Positions 1-9,829 are shown, counted from the first letter of the stretch. The stretch: DNA of 64,000 nucleotides from Actinernus sp. WN-2022 (GCA_030867875.1 JAOWCC010001590.1:372001-436000), one strand, 5' to 3'. Translations and numbers: made by a program. The notes: generated by a model from the sequence alone, not told the origin.

Positions 1-242
1 GCTGTTATAACCCCGTCATAAAGGAGGAACCAGGTGAAATTATGGAAACTTCCTCCATAACAACCGAAGCAGTAGATGTTGAAATTCAACAATCAGAGAA
101 AACCCCACGGGTCTACTCTTGGGGTGTTCGACCGAACAATCAGTTCTACCGGTGCCCAGTATGTAAGAAAACTCCAAGTACCTTTGGACTGTTTTGTAAT
201 GTCTGTCACATACGCTTAGAGACTGTCCAGTCAGATATTTAA
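1..242 (+). pseudogene. PC4-like / zinc-ribbon protein, C-terminal part (left arm copy)
   Basis: This is the C-terminal 80 residues or so of the same protein that is complete at 9830-10501; its start lies left of the window. It holds the second CxxC...CxxC ribbon (CPVC about 40 residues before the stop, CNVC near the end). The visible codons are intact, so it is cut by the window edge and is not necessarily broken. It is recorded as partial because no start is visible. Confidence 0.6.
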
Positions 243-391
243 TCATGTGAGTTATAACCAACTTTGTTATATAAAATAAAGCAGCCATGATGTGATACTG
301 AATTGTGTCTTTGTATTAATTAAGGTATTGTATTTATGTAAATATTTCTTAATAAGTACTAACAAATACACTTTATACGAATCATTTCGAC

Positions 392-676
392 ATGGCCTCG
401 ACTAAAGCAGTAGCTCGCTTTACCCTGCTGAGAAGTGTAGCAGAACAAACAGACTTTGGAAATGTAAATTGGTTTGATCTCATTGGAGATTATACTCAAA
501 TATCCCGATTAGAGATTGCTATGAATGTGCTTCCAGCAGTTGAAATTGAGGTGAATATCGGTCGTCTATTAACCTTTCTACGCTTTGCTAAAGAAATGGA
601 GCTATCCGAGGAGGAATGGGGTGAATTGTTTCTACACATGCTCCAACATCATCCACATTTCTTAGAGATTCTATAA
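392..676 (+). CDS. Conserved 94-aa element protein, unknown function (left arm)
   Basis: A 94-codon ORF starting MASTKAVARF and ending HHPHFLEIL. An identical copy lies at 9396-9680 on the other strand. It is mostly helical in appearance, acidic in its C-terminal half (LSEEEWGE), and has no cysteines or membrane segment. It sits between the PC4-like ORF and the integrase in the same direction, as an element gene would. I do not recognise its family. The intact frame in both arms suggests it was functional when the palindrome formed. Confidence 0.55.
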   Translation: MASTKAVARFTLLRSVAEQTDFGNVNWFDLIGDYTQISRLEIAMNVLPAVEIEVNIGRLLTFLRFAKEMELSEEEWGELFLHMLQHHPHFLEIL

Positions 677-850
677 AAGAGAGAATCATTGACATTCTAC
701 ATCACTTCTCACTTGACCGTTAAGCCAACAACACAATGGGTTGTTTCCCACCATCCTTACAAGTGGGACTAGAACGTGTTTTCAGTCGAGTGCGTTGTAT
801 TTTGGCCTGCTGTGGAGGTAAAATTATTGTGCAAAATTCTGAATTTTGTG

Positions 851-1330
851 ATGGACAAAGAACTGGAGAAGATATATTACAATCCCGAGAACGAAGGCAG
901 TTTTCGTGGTATCGATGCTGTTTACCGTGCTGCCAAAGAAAGAGGACTCAAGAAAATCACCCGTAAACAAGTGCAGGCCTGGTTGAGAAAGCAAGATGTG
1001 TACACTTTACACAAACCCGCGCGTCGACATTATGGGCGAAACAGAGTCATTGTAAGCGGTCTCAACAGCCAATTCCAAGCGGATCTTGTGGACTTGAGTT
1101 CTCTCAGCAAATATAACAACGGATACAAATATTTGCTTATGTGCATTGATGTCTTTAGCAAGGTCGCGTGGGCTGTTCCCCTGAAAACCAAGACTGGGAA
1201 AGAAATCATCGAGGGATTTCGCAAAATTTTCAAATCAGGAAGAAAACCTCTCAAGCTACAGACGGACAAAGGAACCGAGTTCCTAAACCGAGAATTCCAG
1301 AAGTTTTTAAGAGAAAACGATCCGAATTAG
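851..1330 (+). pseudogene. DDE integrase, N-terminal part, truncated before the catalytic Glu (left arm)
   Basis: The start is set at the Met of MDKELEKIYYNPE because similarity to this integrase type begins there; the frame is open upstream to 776. The N-terminal region (YYNPENEGSF ... QAWLRKQDVYTLHKPARR) is followed by the rve core with the first Asp in FQADLVDLSS, the strand YKYLLMCIDVFSK, and the second Asp in LQTDKGTEF. The catalytic Glu is missing: after FLREN the sequence runs into a terminal repeat at 1323 that supplies the stop. The family is that of Polinton-type and F54H12.3-like integrases, which insert the element DNA into the host chromosome. As it stands the protein cannot be catalytic. 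Confidence 0.85.
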
Positions 1331-1735
1331 CCCTTTTTTTGAGCCGCTATGCTAATTTTTGAGCCGTTATGCAAATTTTTAGGGTGTTTTTAGGGTGTTA
1401 TGCTAATTTTAGGGCGTATGCATTAATTAGGATGACGTCACAATCCTATTGTCCATTGAATTAATTAAGGAATTAATTTTTAAGGTGTTATGCTAATTTT
1501 TAGGGTGTTCTATTGTCTTTCCGCATGAATAAAGTGAGGCGCGCTCATGAATAAAGTGGTGAGCTCATGAATAAAGTGGTGAGCTCATGAATAAAATACG
1601 GCGCGCTCATGAATAACAATTATTTCTGTGAATGAGGTCATCGATCTATTCGGGCATGTTTGGTAAAAGCCTATTGTTTGGAGTCGTCTCTAAAACCAGG
1701 AGCGATCGGCCCTGAAACCATTCGAAATTGAATAA
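1323..1735 (+). repeat. Internal terminal inverted repeat (element B, left copy)
   Basis: Begins GAATTAGCCCTTTTTTT and contains repeated GCTAATTTTTAGGGTG-type units, a TGACGTCA motif and four short tandem units with CATGAATAAAGTG (1533-1618). It matches, at lower identity, the outer terminal repeat at 10502-10844, including the shared inner blocks ATCTATTCGGGCATGTTTGG and AGCGATCGGCCCTGA. Its mirror is at 8337-8749. A GATC lies immediately outside each end (1319-1322 and 8750-8753). The inner boundary is approximate. Confidence 0.75.
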
Positions 1736-2334
1736 AATAAAATAAAAAATATCTCGCAATATCTAAACCCCTTTGTAGCGTATATAGTAAGAACAAACTA
1801 CTCGTGATAGACTCTAAACTGTCTTTATTATTTTCCTTTACAGTTAATAACTCATAAGATAATTGTATACAAAATCCACTGTGACTCATAAGATAATTGT
1901 ATACAAAATCCGGTATGGTTTATTAGATCAACTCTGCTATCGTTCTTAGGGATTAGCGAAACTGAAGAGCTATTGTTTTGAGAAAAACTCTTGTGATGCA
2001 AATTCTTCTCTAAAACTAACTGTAATTACCATACGAATAAAAACAAACCTCCAAAACAAAGTTTATTCAATCTCAAAAACACCAATTTACAGTTCGTTTT
2101 CCTTATAGTCGCGGAGTTGATAACTTTCTTATTTCTCAGTTCTTGGGTTGATATAATGTACCGTGTTACAAGATTACACTGATTTATGTTTCATTGAATT
2201 TTTTCTTGTTGACAAATGCTACTTCACTTGGATAAGCTAACAATTAGAAGTGGGAAACAAATAGTTTGTCATTCCCAGGCTACACTCTATTCGTAAAGAA
2301 TAAGACACGCGTTATCGTTGTTTTAGGTTATTTT
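1736..2334. other. Non-coding arm segment between terminal repeat and integrase C-terminus
   Basis: AT-rich sequence without a credible gene. It has a direct duplication of about 28 bp containing CATAAGATAATTGTATAC (around 1850-1911). The only ORF here is a short, mirror-duplicated, non-conserved frame. The last 70 bases may be decayed integrase sequence. Its mirror is 7738-8336. Confidence 0.5.
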
Positions 2335-2608
2335 CCAAACTAGACCGAAGAGATATTTACCATATCTGAAAGAATACCAAGACAGCCACCTGTCTATCGT
2401 TTGAAGGACTATCATGGATAACGTTTAGAAAGAACATTTTACGAAGCCGAGTTACAGAGAGTCGAAAAGCAAGATGATTTCTACCGGGTAGAAAAAGTCT
2501 TAAAAAAGGGTAAACGGAAAGGCAGGATTGAATACCTTGTACCAGTGGAAGGGGTATCCCGAGAGTTTTAATACTTGGGTAGATGAAAGGGATATAAAAT
2601 ACTTGTAA
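2335..2608 (+). pseudogene. Decayed integrase C-terminus with chromodomain (left arm)
   Basis: Reads like the C-terminal end of the same integrase type: a PPVYRLKDYHG segment, then FYEAELQRVEK, then a chromodomain beginning DDFYRVEKVLKK and ending DERDIKYL before TAA. It is broken by at least two in-frame stops (2341-2343 and in the codon after DYHG) and by a one-base frameshift inside the chromodomain, where the W-K-G-Y-P core appears in the next frame. In this integrase family the chromodomain is thought to help target chromatin. It lies about 1 kb downstream of the N-terminal part, separated by terminal repeat B, and roughly the middle 100 residues of the enzyme are absent. Confidence 0.75.
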
Positions 2609-2673
2609 TTAGATAGCTGATCGTTTTAATAAATTAATAAAGAAAACCTATTTAGTCTATCTGAAATGAGCCA

Positions 2674-2860
2674 TCAATTAGCTGATTGGTTATACACTCG
2701 AACCACTTTAGTTTTTTGTAATGTTGCTTCCTGTAAATAATACTTGTGCTTTTCTGGTGATAAGGTATGTACTTGCGATAAATGATTGGAAAGTTTCACA
2801 AAATATTTTTGATCCACAATTCGGCACCGGATAATTTTTACAAACGCGTTGACTCCTGTT
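2674..2860 (-). pseudogene. Zinc-finger-like ORF interrupted by LINE (left arm)
   Basis: Mirror copy of the ORF at 7195-7398. The conserved stretch KLSNHLSQVHTLSPEKHKYY followed by YLQEATLQK is present, but the upstream end is cut off by the LINE at 2861; the remainder resumes at 4851. Both copies have lost the cysteine frame of the related ORF at 6508-6687 through a one-base slip in an A-run. It is therefore a degraded paralogue. Confidence 0.6.
2846..2860. repeat. Target-site duplication of LINE, copy 1
   Basis: GCGTTGACTCCTGTT, repeated exactly at 4851-4865 on the other side of the LINE. The uninterrupted site is at 7212-7226 in the right arm as reverse complement. Confidence 0.95.
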
Positions 2861-3076
2861 TTTTTTTTTTTTTTTTTTTTTATTTCATTTTTTTTATTAT
2901 TATTAATCTTTAACACACTAATACAAACAGTTACATTTACACCTCAAACTTACTAATAATAATGCAAACAGTACAAAGAAAAATAATAATAAAAAACAAC
3001 ATAAAATTAGATAATAAATAATAAATAATAAATCTGCAACTATCTTCTTTAGAAAAAAAACTCATTGACATTCTTT

Positions 3077-3871
3077 TTAATCTATTTGGGACAATGCATT
3101 CAATATATTTTTCCATTTATCAAAATGGAAGGTAAGCTTGTGCTTTTCTTTTGCCAATTTAAATTCTATTTTTTCGTAATATGATAACATATTTTTAAAT
3201 AGGTTTAAGGAAGGGATTGTTCCTTTCTCTCTTGCTCTATACAAACTTAATTTGAACAATAAAATAATGTAATTAACTGGTTGCTCATCAACACCTAAAA
3301 TAATATTCATCAAATTAGACTTGGGTAATTTAACATCAAACGGTTCAAGCCAGGTTCTTATTGCAAAATAATAATTTTTTGACTCTATACACTCAACAAA
3401 GAAATGATCGACTGTCTCATTTTGGACTAAACAGAATGTGCATGATGGCTGACTTACTAACTTAAATCTAAATAAGTCGTAGTTAAGATAAAGGTAATTG
3501 TTTAATATACGATATTGAAAGTATCTAGAATATGTATCTACCGAGGTTTTATAAATCCTCTTGTATATAATTGTCCAATCTAATGATTTTTCTGGTTTCA
3601 TTCTTCTACATATATTATTGTGAGAGGTTGGTGATTTGAATTTTTGACCTACAAACCAATTGTAGACTTCCTTTGTACGTTTTAAATTATCCACCTCTAT
3701 ACATTTATTACCAACTCTTAAAACTTTTTCTTGCGCTACGAAATCTACTATTGATATATTTTTATGTTTCATTGTAACTCTCCACTCCAACGGTAAAGAA
3801 TGTATTAGACCAGCCCAGTACAGGAAATCCTTATCTTGAAGACCTTTCCTTTTTGCGGTTTCCCACTTCAA
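3077..3871 (-). pseudogene. LINE ORF2 C-terminal part with zinc-knuckle (zf-RVT type)
   Basis: 264 codons. The segment CTFCLVQNETVDHFFVEC is the cysteine/histidine motif found downstream of the reverse transcriptase in L1/Tx1-like elements, and WTIIYKRIYKTSVDTYSRYF lies just before it. It is the continuation of the frame at 3930-4829; a one-base slip in the A-run near 3940 (minus strand) separates the two. It is non-functional because of the truncation and the frameshift. Confidence 0.85.
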
Positions 3872-3929
3872 TTCACCATTTACATCACAAATGTCAATAA
3901 CCTTATAAATATCCTGTTTGGCGAATCGG

Positions 3930-4829
3930 TCATAATATACTGATTTTTTTATCTATTTTAATATACTTGTTATTCCATAATGTTTGTTGGAGAATGTCTG
4001 ATAAATCCATACTCTCATCATTTTTACACAACTCTGACCATGTTTTTAAAACAGACTTGTAAAAATCTGGCAGGTCTGCCGGAATTCTATCTTGATCAAA
4101 ATTTTCACCAATTGACTTTTCCCCTCCGATTATGTCCAAATACAATAATGGAATATCTTTCCAAGCTTCAGTTTTGCTATTTAATAAACGACAAGCCCAT
4201 TTAATACGATTTGCTCTAACGGCGGACCCAAAATCCGGAGCCTTCAAACCTCCTACTTCGTACTCCCCTATTATCGTTAAATACTTAACTTTTGGTTTTT
4301 TTCCATTCCATATAAAATTGTTTAACTCATTCGTAACTAATTTTATAAATTCCTCGGAAACGTCGATTTTGGAGCACACATACATTACTTTTGATAATGC
4401 CAGGGAACGAACTACCTGAATTTTACCATATACCGTAAGAGATCTCGTTCTCCACAAGGATAGAACTGTTTTCAAATTACAAAAAGTTCTCTGAAAATTA
4501 TTACTGTGTCGTAACGATTTATTATAGGTAAAAAAAATTCCTAATATTTTTACTCCATTTCCCTCAAAATTAATCCACTTGAATTCCTTATATTTTTTTA
4601 AAGTACCTTTTTTGCTTTCCTTCCCTATCCAACCTACCTCTGATTTCTCATTGTTTATTTTTAAGGATGAATAATTGCTAAATATATCTAATTGTTCTAG
4701 CGTTTTTTCGAGTGACTTTATATCTTTCAAAAAGAAGGTTGTGTCATCGGCAAATATAACTAATTTACGGCTTTTATCTTTTATTTTTATTCCTCGTATA
4801 TCACTGCAGTTACGGATCATTTGAGCCAT
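3930..4829 (-). pseudogene. LINE reverse transcriptase, palm catalytic block onward
   Basis: 299 codons beginning at MAQMIRNCSDIRG and carrying KLVIFADDTTFFLKD, the RT box with the two catalytic aspartates. It is followed by the thumb-like region KVMYVCSKIDVSEEFIK and FIWNGKKPKVKYL, usual for L1-clade enzymes. The finger domain and the endonuclease are missing upstream because of the 5' truncation at 4850. Confidence 0.9.
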
Positions 4830-4850
4830 AATTTCAATAACAAGGACAAG

Positions 4851-4865
4851 GCGTTGACTCCTGTT
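4851..4865. repeat. Target-site duplication of LINE, copy 2
   Basis: GCGTTGACTCCTGTT, identical to 2846-2860. The palindrome resumes at 4866, paired with 7211. Confidence 0.95.
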
Positions 4866-5389
4866 AATCCTTTGAAGATCAAGATAAAACTAATTCAAAA
4901 AATAAAACATTGTGAATTTTATAGTAATTTGTCAGGACAAACAGGATAAACAGGACAAAAAGGACAAATGAATAGAGACGTGTTCATTTCCATAACACAT
5001 TTATTGGAAGTTTGTACATTTTAAGTAAGAATAAAATAACTGTTGACATTAAGCGATAATATAACTATTTTACAGCACTTGGTTCTAAGTTTATATCTCT
5101 AGAGGTAAAGTGGTCAGTCTATCTGCTAACACTTTGCGCTTAGGGTAAAATAAGAAAACCCGGGCCTTACTTGTTGATAAGTATACATAGTGTTGTTGAC
5201 AACACGAAAACCCTTATTGATACCCGAGCAACACATTTAGATAGTTACTTTATCGATCTCATTACATCTCTTATGAACTCCCTTACAACTAAACTTATCC
5301 GAAGCTCCAAAGCAATAATAGGTTTTACTACCCGCCACAGCTGATTTAGCTACGGTCTCTCAGTTAGACCAACATTGTAAGCAGGATTC
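4866..5389. other. Non-coding arm segment with GGACAAA minisatellite (left arm)
   Basis: No gene seen. At 4934-4971 there are five tandem GGACAAAnn-type units, resembling the motifs of the central hairpins. Mirror at 6688-7211. Confidence 0.5.
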
Positions 5390-5569
5390 CTAACCAACAT
5401 ATTTGCCATTATCAACAACTGGATTTACAGTCCTCGACAAAAACTTTCTTTTTTGAAGTTTCGCTTCTTGTAAATATGGTTTACGTTCTTGAGTTGATAA
5501 CCTATGGACTTGTGCCAAGTGGTTGGATAATTTAACAAGATACTTTGATCCACAATTAGGTACAGGGCA
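5390..5569 (-). CDS. C2H2-type zinc-finger ORF without clear start (left arm)
   Basis: Mirror of 6508-6687 and identical to it over the stretch I compared. See that entry for the zinc ligands. No ATG is in frame, since a TGA lies two codons upstream. Confidence 0.5.
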   Translation of the reverse strand, partial: CPVPNCGSKYLVKLSNHLAQVHRLSTQERKPYLQEAKLQKRKFLSRTVNPVVDNGKYVG

Positions 5570-5642
5570 GTTTTTTCAAAGTCCGATTTTCCATGTTCAC
5601 TCGTTGAAAGTTAGTATCAAATAGCACAAATCCACTTGATCG

Positions 5643-6434
5643 TCCCTTTTATCTCCTTTCATCCCTTTTGTCGCCTCTTGTCCCGTCTTTTTTCGTATTG
5701 AAATAAAAAAAGAGAGATTAAAAAAAAGAAAAAGGCGGGACAAGAGGCGACAAAAGGGATGAAAAGGATGAACGGAGATAGCTATATCCGAACGTAGACA
5801 CGTCTCTTGTCAGTAGGCCCTTTCATCCCTTTTGTCGCCTCTTGTCCCGCTTTTTTCCGTTTTGAAATAAAAAAAAGAGGGATAATAAAAGAAAAAGGCG
5901 GGACAAGAGGCGACAAAAGGGATGAAAAGGACGAACGGAGATAGCTATATCCGAATGTGGACACGTCTCTTGTCAGTAGGCCCTTTCGTCCCTTTTGTCA
6001 CCTTTCGTCCCTCTTTTTTTTTTTCGTTTTGAAATAAAAAAAGAGGCATAAAACGAAAAAAAAGCGGGACAAGAGGCGACAAAAGGGACGAAAGGGTTTA
6101 CTGACAAGAGACGTGTCCACATTCGGATATAGCTATCTCCGTTCGTCCTTTTCATCCTGTTTGTCGCCTCTCGTCCCGCCTTTTTCTTTTATTATCCCTC
6201 TTTTTTTTATTTCAAAACGGAAAAAAGCGGGACAAGAGGCGACAAAAGGGATGAAAGGGCCTACTGACAAGAGACGTGTCTACGTTCGGATATAGCTATC
6301 TCCGTTCATCCTTTTCATCCCTTTTGTCGCCTCTTGTCCCGCCTTTTTCTTTTTTTTAATCTCTCTTTTTTTATTTCAATACGAAAAAAGACGGGACAAG
6401 AGGCGACAAAAGGGATGAAAGGAGATAAAAGGGA
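5643..6434. repeat. Array of five hairpins at the centre of the palindrome
   Basis: Five copies of a fold-back unit of about 115 bp, at about 5646-5770, 5818-5935, 5980-6100, 6141-6258 and 6307-6431, spaced about 163 bp. Each stem is built from CCTTTCATCCCTTTTGTCGC then CTCTTGTCCCGC and its complement, around an AT-rich loop with GAAATAAAAAA. The linkers contain GGAGATAGCTATATCCGAA and ACGTGTCYAC. The middle hairpin sits on the symmetry axis of the whole 10-kb palindrome, so it is a palindrome built of palindromes. Short ORFs called here are simply hairpin sequence. Confidence 0.9.
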
Positions 6435-6507
6435 CGATCAAGTAGATTTGTGCTATTTGATACTAACTTTCAACGAGTGAACATGGAAAATCGGACTTTG
6501 AAAAAAC

Positions 6508-6687
6508 TGCCCTGTACCTAATTGTGGATCAAAGTATCTTGTTAAATTATCCAACCACTTGGCACAAGTCCATAGGTTATCAACTCAAGAACGTAAACCA
6601 TATTTACAAGAAGCGAAACTTCAAAAAAGAAAGTTTTTGTCGAGGACTGTAAATCCAGTTGTTGATAATGGCAAATATGTTGGTTAG
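6508..6687 (+). CDS. C2H2-type zinc-finger ORF without clear start (right arm)
   Basis: An open frame of 59 codons starting at CPVPNCGSKYLVKLSNHLAQ and ending NPVVDNGKYVG, then TAG. The ligands are Cys-x4-Cys-x10-His-x4-His (C, C, H of SNH, H of QVH), a likely zinc finger. The ORF at 7195-7398 is a paralogue, with KLSNHL, QVH and YLQEA shared. A TGA two codons upstream and no ATG mean it is either a downstream exon or a 5'-damaged gene. The function is unknown; DNA binding by an element protein is a guess. Confidence 0.5.
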   Translation, partial: CPVPNCGSKYLVKLSNHLAQVHRLSTQERKPYLQEAKLQKRKFLSRTVNPVVDNGKYVG

Positions 6688-7194
6688 GAATCCTGCTTAC
6701 AATGTTGGTCTAACTGAGAGACCGTAGCTAAATCAGCTGTGGCGGGTAGTAAAACCTATTATTGCTTTGGAGCTTCGGATAAGTTTAGTTGTAAGGGAGT
6801 TCATAAGAGATGTAATGAGATCGATAAAGTAACTATCTAAATGTGTTGCTCGGGTATCAATAAGGGTTTTCGTGTTGTCAACAACACTATGTATACTTAT
6901 CAACAAGTAAGGCCCGGGTTTTCTTATTTTACCCTAAGCGCAAAGTGTTAGCAGATAGACTGACCACTTTACCTCTAGAGATATAAACTTAGAACCAAGT
7001 GCTGTAAAATAGTTATATTATCGCTTAATGTCAACAGTTATTTTATTCTTACTTAAAATGTACAAACTTCCAATAAATGTGTTATGGAAATGAACACGTC
7101 TCTATTCATTTGTCCTTTTTGTCCTGTTTATCCTGTTTGTCCTGACAAATTACGATAAAATTCACAATGTTTTATTTTTTGAATTAGTTTTATC
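6688..7194. other. Non-coding arm segment (right arm)
   Basis: Mirror of 4866-5389 with one or two base differences (for example T/G near 7155). It has two AATAAA-like sites near 7070 and the GGACAAA minisatellite in inverse orientation at 7106-7143. No gene seen. Confidence 0.5.
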
Positions 7195-7398
7195 TTGATC
7201 TTCAAAGGATTAACAGGAGTCAACGCGTTTGTAAAAAATATCCGGTGCCGAATTGTGGATCAAAAATATTTTGTGAAACTTTCCAATCATTTATCGCAAG
7301 TACATACCTTATCACCAGAAAAGCACAAGTATTATTTACAGGAAGCAACATTACAAAAAACTAAAGTGGTTCGAGTGTATAACCAATCAGCTAATTGA
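7195..7398 (+). pseudogene. Zinc-finger-like ORF (right arm, uninterrupted)
   Basis: 67 codons with KYFVKLSNHLSQVHTLSPEK and YLQEATLQKTKVV. It is paralogous to 6508-6687. In this copy an extra A in the run after GGATC puts the cysteine part (PNCGSK) into another frame, so the first two zinc ligands are lost from the ORF. It is probably a degraded copy. Confidence 0.5.
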
Positions 7399-7463
7399 TG
7401 GCTCATTTCAGATAGACTAAATAGGTTTTCTTTATTAATTTATTAAAACGATCAGCTATCTAA

Positions 7464-7737
7464 TTACAAGTATTTTATATCCCTTTCATCTACCCAAGTA
7501 TTAAAACTCTCGGGATACCCCTTCCACTGGTACAAGGTATTCAATCCTGCCTTTCCGTTTACCCTTTTTTAAGACTTTTTCTACCCGGTAGAAATCATCT
7601 TGCTTTTCGACTCTCTGTAACTCGGCTTCGTAAAATGTTCTTTCTAAACGTTATCCATGATAGTCCTTCAAACGATAGACAGGTGGCTGTCTTGGTATTC
7701 TTTCAGATATGGTAAATATCTCTTCGGTCTAGTTTGG
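7464..7737 (-). pseudogene. Decayed integrase C-terminus with chromodomain (right arm)
   Basis: Mirror of 2335-2608 and carrying the same stops and frameshift. The damage therefore predates the duplication that made the two arms. Confidence 0.75.
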
Positions 7738-8336
7738 AAAATAACCTAAAACAACGATAACGCGTGTCTTATTCTTTACGAATAGAGTGTAGCCTGGGAA
7801 TGACAAACTATTTGTTTCCCACTTCTAATTGTTAGCTTATCCAAGTGAAGTAGCATTTGTCAACAAGAAAAAATTCAATGAAACATAAATCAGTGTAATC
7901 TTGTAACACGGTACATTATATCAACCCAAGAACTGAGAAATAAGAAAGTTATCAACTCCGCGACTATAAGGAAAACGAACTGTAAATTGGTGTTTTTGAG
8001 ATTGAATAAACTTTGTTTTGGAGGTTTGTTTTTATTCGTATGGTAATTACAGTTAGTTTTAGAGAAGAATTTGCATCACAAGAGTTTTTCTCAAAACAAT
8101 AGCTCTTCAGTTTCGCTAATCCCTAAGAACGATAGCAGAGTTGATCTAATAAACCATACCGGATTTTGTATACAATTATCTTATGAGTCACAGTGGATTT
8201 TGTATACAATTATCTTATGAGTTATTAACTGTAAAGGAAAATAATAAAGACAGTTTAGAGTCTATCACGAGTAGTTTGTTCTTACTATTTACGCTACAAA
8301 GGGGTTTAGATATTGCGAGATATTTTTTATTTTATT

Positions 8337-8749
8337 TTATTCAATTTCGAATGGTTTCAGGGCCGATCGCTCCTGGTTTTAGAGACGACTCCAAACAATA
8401 GGCTTTTACCAAACATGCCCGAATAGATCGATGACCTCATTCACAGAAATAATTGTTATTCATGAGCGCGCCGTATTTTATTCATGAGCTCACCACTTTA
8501 TTCATGAGCTCACCACTTTATTCATGAGCGCGCCTCACTTTATTCATGCGGAAAGACAATAGAACACCCTAAAAATTAGCATAACACCTTAAAAATTAAT
8601 TCCTTAATTAATTCAATGGACAATAGGATTGTGACGTCATCCTAATTAATGCATACGCCCTAAAATTAGCATAACACCCTAAAAACACCCTAAAAATTTG
8701 CATAACGGCTCAAAAATTAGCATAGCGGCTCAAAAAAAGGGCTAATTCG
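8337..8749 (-). repeat. Internal terminal inverted repeat (element B, right copy)
   Basis: Reverse complement of 1323-1735, ending GGGCTAATTC at 8739-8748 and followed by GATC at 8750-8753. A short ORF overlapping it (8183-8401) differs from its left-arm counterpart by one residue (F instead of Y), one of the arm differences. Confidence 0.75.
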
Positions 8750-9221
8750 GATCGTTTTCTCTTAAAAACTTCTGGAATTCTCGGTTTAGGAACTCGGTTC
8801 CTTTGTCCGTCTGTAGCTTGAGAGGTTTTCTTCCTGATTTGAAAATTTTGCGAAATCCCTCGATGATTTCTTTCCCAGTCTTGGTTTTCAGGGGAACAGC
8901 CCACGCGACCTTGCTAAAGACATCAATGCACATAAGCAAATATTTGTATCCGTTGTTATATTTGCTGAGAGAACTCAAGTCCACAAGATCCGCTTGGAAT
9001 TGGCTGTTGAGACCGCTTACAATGACTCTGTTTCGCCCATAATGTCGACGCGCGGGTTTGTGTAAAGTGTACACATCTTGCTTTCTCAACCAGGCCTGCA
9101 CTTGTTTACGGGTGATTTTCTTGAGTCCTCTTTCTTTGGCAGCACGGTAAACAGCATCGATACCACGAAAACTGCCTTCGTTCTCGGGATTGTAATATAT
9201 CTTCTCCAGTTCTTTGTCCAT
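8742..9221 (-). pseudogene. DDE integrase, N-terminal part, truncated (right arm)
   Basis: Identical in protein to 851-1330: first catalytic Asp in FQADLVDL, second in TDKGTEF, no Glu. The coding sequence stops where the terminal repeat begins at 8749. It lies downstream of the PC4-like and 94-aa ORFs on the same strand. Confidence 0.85.
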
Positions 9222-9395
9222 CACAAAATTCAGAATTTTGCACAATAATTTTACCTCCACAGCAGGCCAAAATACAACGCACTCGACTGAAAACACGTTC
9301 TAGTCCCACTTGTAAGGATGGTGGGAAACAACCCATTGTGTTGTTGGCTTAACGGTCAAGTGAGAAGTGATGTAGAATGTCAATGATTCTCTCTT

Positions 9396-9680
9396 TTATA
9401 GAATCTCTAAGAAATGTGGATGATGTTGGAGCATGTGTAGAAACAATTCACCCCATTCCTCCTCGGATAGCTCCATTTCTTTAGCAAAGCGTAGAAAGGT
9501 TAATAGACGACCGATATTCACCTCAATTTCAACTGCTGGAAGCACATTCATAGCAATCTCTAATCGGGATATTTGAGTATAATCTCCAATGAGATCAAAC
9601 CAATTTACATTTCCAAAGTCTGTTTGTTCTGCTACACTTCTCAGCAGGGTAAAGCGAGCTACTGCTTTAGTCGAGGCCAT
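9396..9680 (-). CDS. Conserved 94-aa element protein, unknown function (right arm)
   Basis: Same 94-residue protein as at 392-676. It is preceded 149 bp upstream by the PC4-like ORF and followed by the integrase, all on the minus strand. Not recognised. Confidence 0.55.
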   Translation of the reverse strand: MASTKAVARFTLLRSVAEQTDFGNVNWFDLIGDYTQISRLEIAMNVLPAVEIEVNIGRLLTFLRFAKEMELSEEEWGELFLHMLQHHPHFLEIL

Positions 9681-9829
9681 GTCGAAATGATTCGTATAAA
9701 GTGTATTTGTTAGTACTTATTAAGAAATATTTACATAAATACAATACCTTAATTAATACAAAGACACAATTCAGTATCACATCATGGCTGCTTTATTTTA
9801 TATAACAAAGTTGGTTATAACTCACATGA

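Larger units (their letters stand above)
2861..4850 (-). mobile_element. 5'-truncated non-LTR retrotransposon (L1/Tx1-like LINE)
   Basis: About 2.0 kb on the minus strand, with the poly(A) tail seen as a T-run at 2861-2880 and 15-bp duplications on both sides. Only the distal part of ORF2 remains, from the reverse-transcriptase FADDT motif to the end; the endonuclease and the first RT blocks are missing. It is a typical dead-on-arrival copy made by target-primed reverse transcription. It is absent from the mirror position in the other arm, so it inserted after the palindrome was formed. Confidence 0.95.

Noticed and set aside
1030..1269. Minus-strand ORF of 79 aa
   Set aside because: Reverse-frame shadow of the integrase.
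851..2608. Endogenous retrovirus or LTR retrotransposon because of the integrase
   Set aside because: No gag, protease or reverse transcriptase in the element and the ends are inverted, not direct, repeats; the only RT belongs to the later LINE.
3980..4419. Plus-strand ORFs opposite the LINE
   Set aside because: Antisense shadows of the reverse transcriptase frame.
5782..6295. Three short ORFs with serine and lysine-rich peptides
   Set aside because: They read through the hairpin array; mirrored by symmetry, no independent coding evidence.
5643..6434. CRISPR-like array
   Set aside because: Units are inverted hairpins with repeated linkers, not direct repeats with unique spacers, and the host is a eukaryote.
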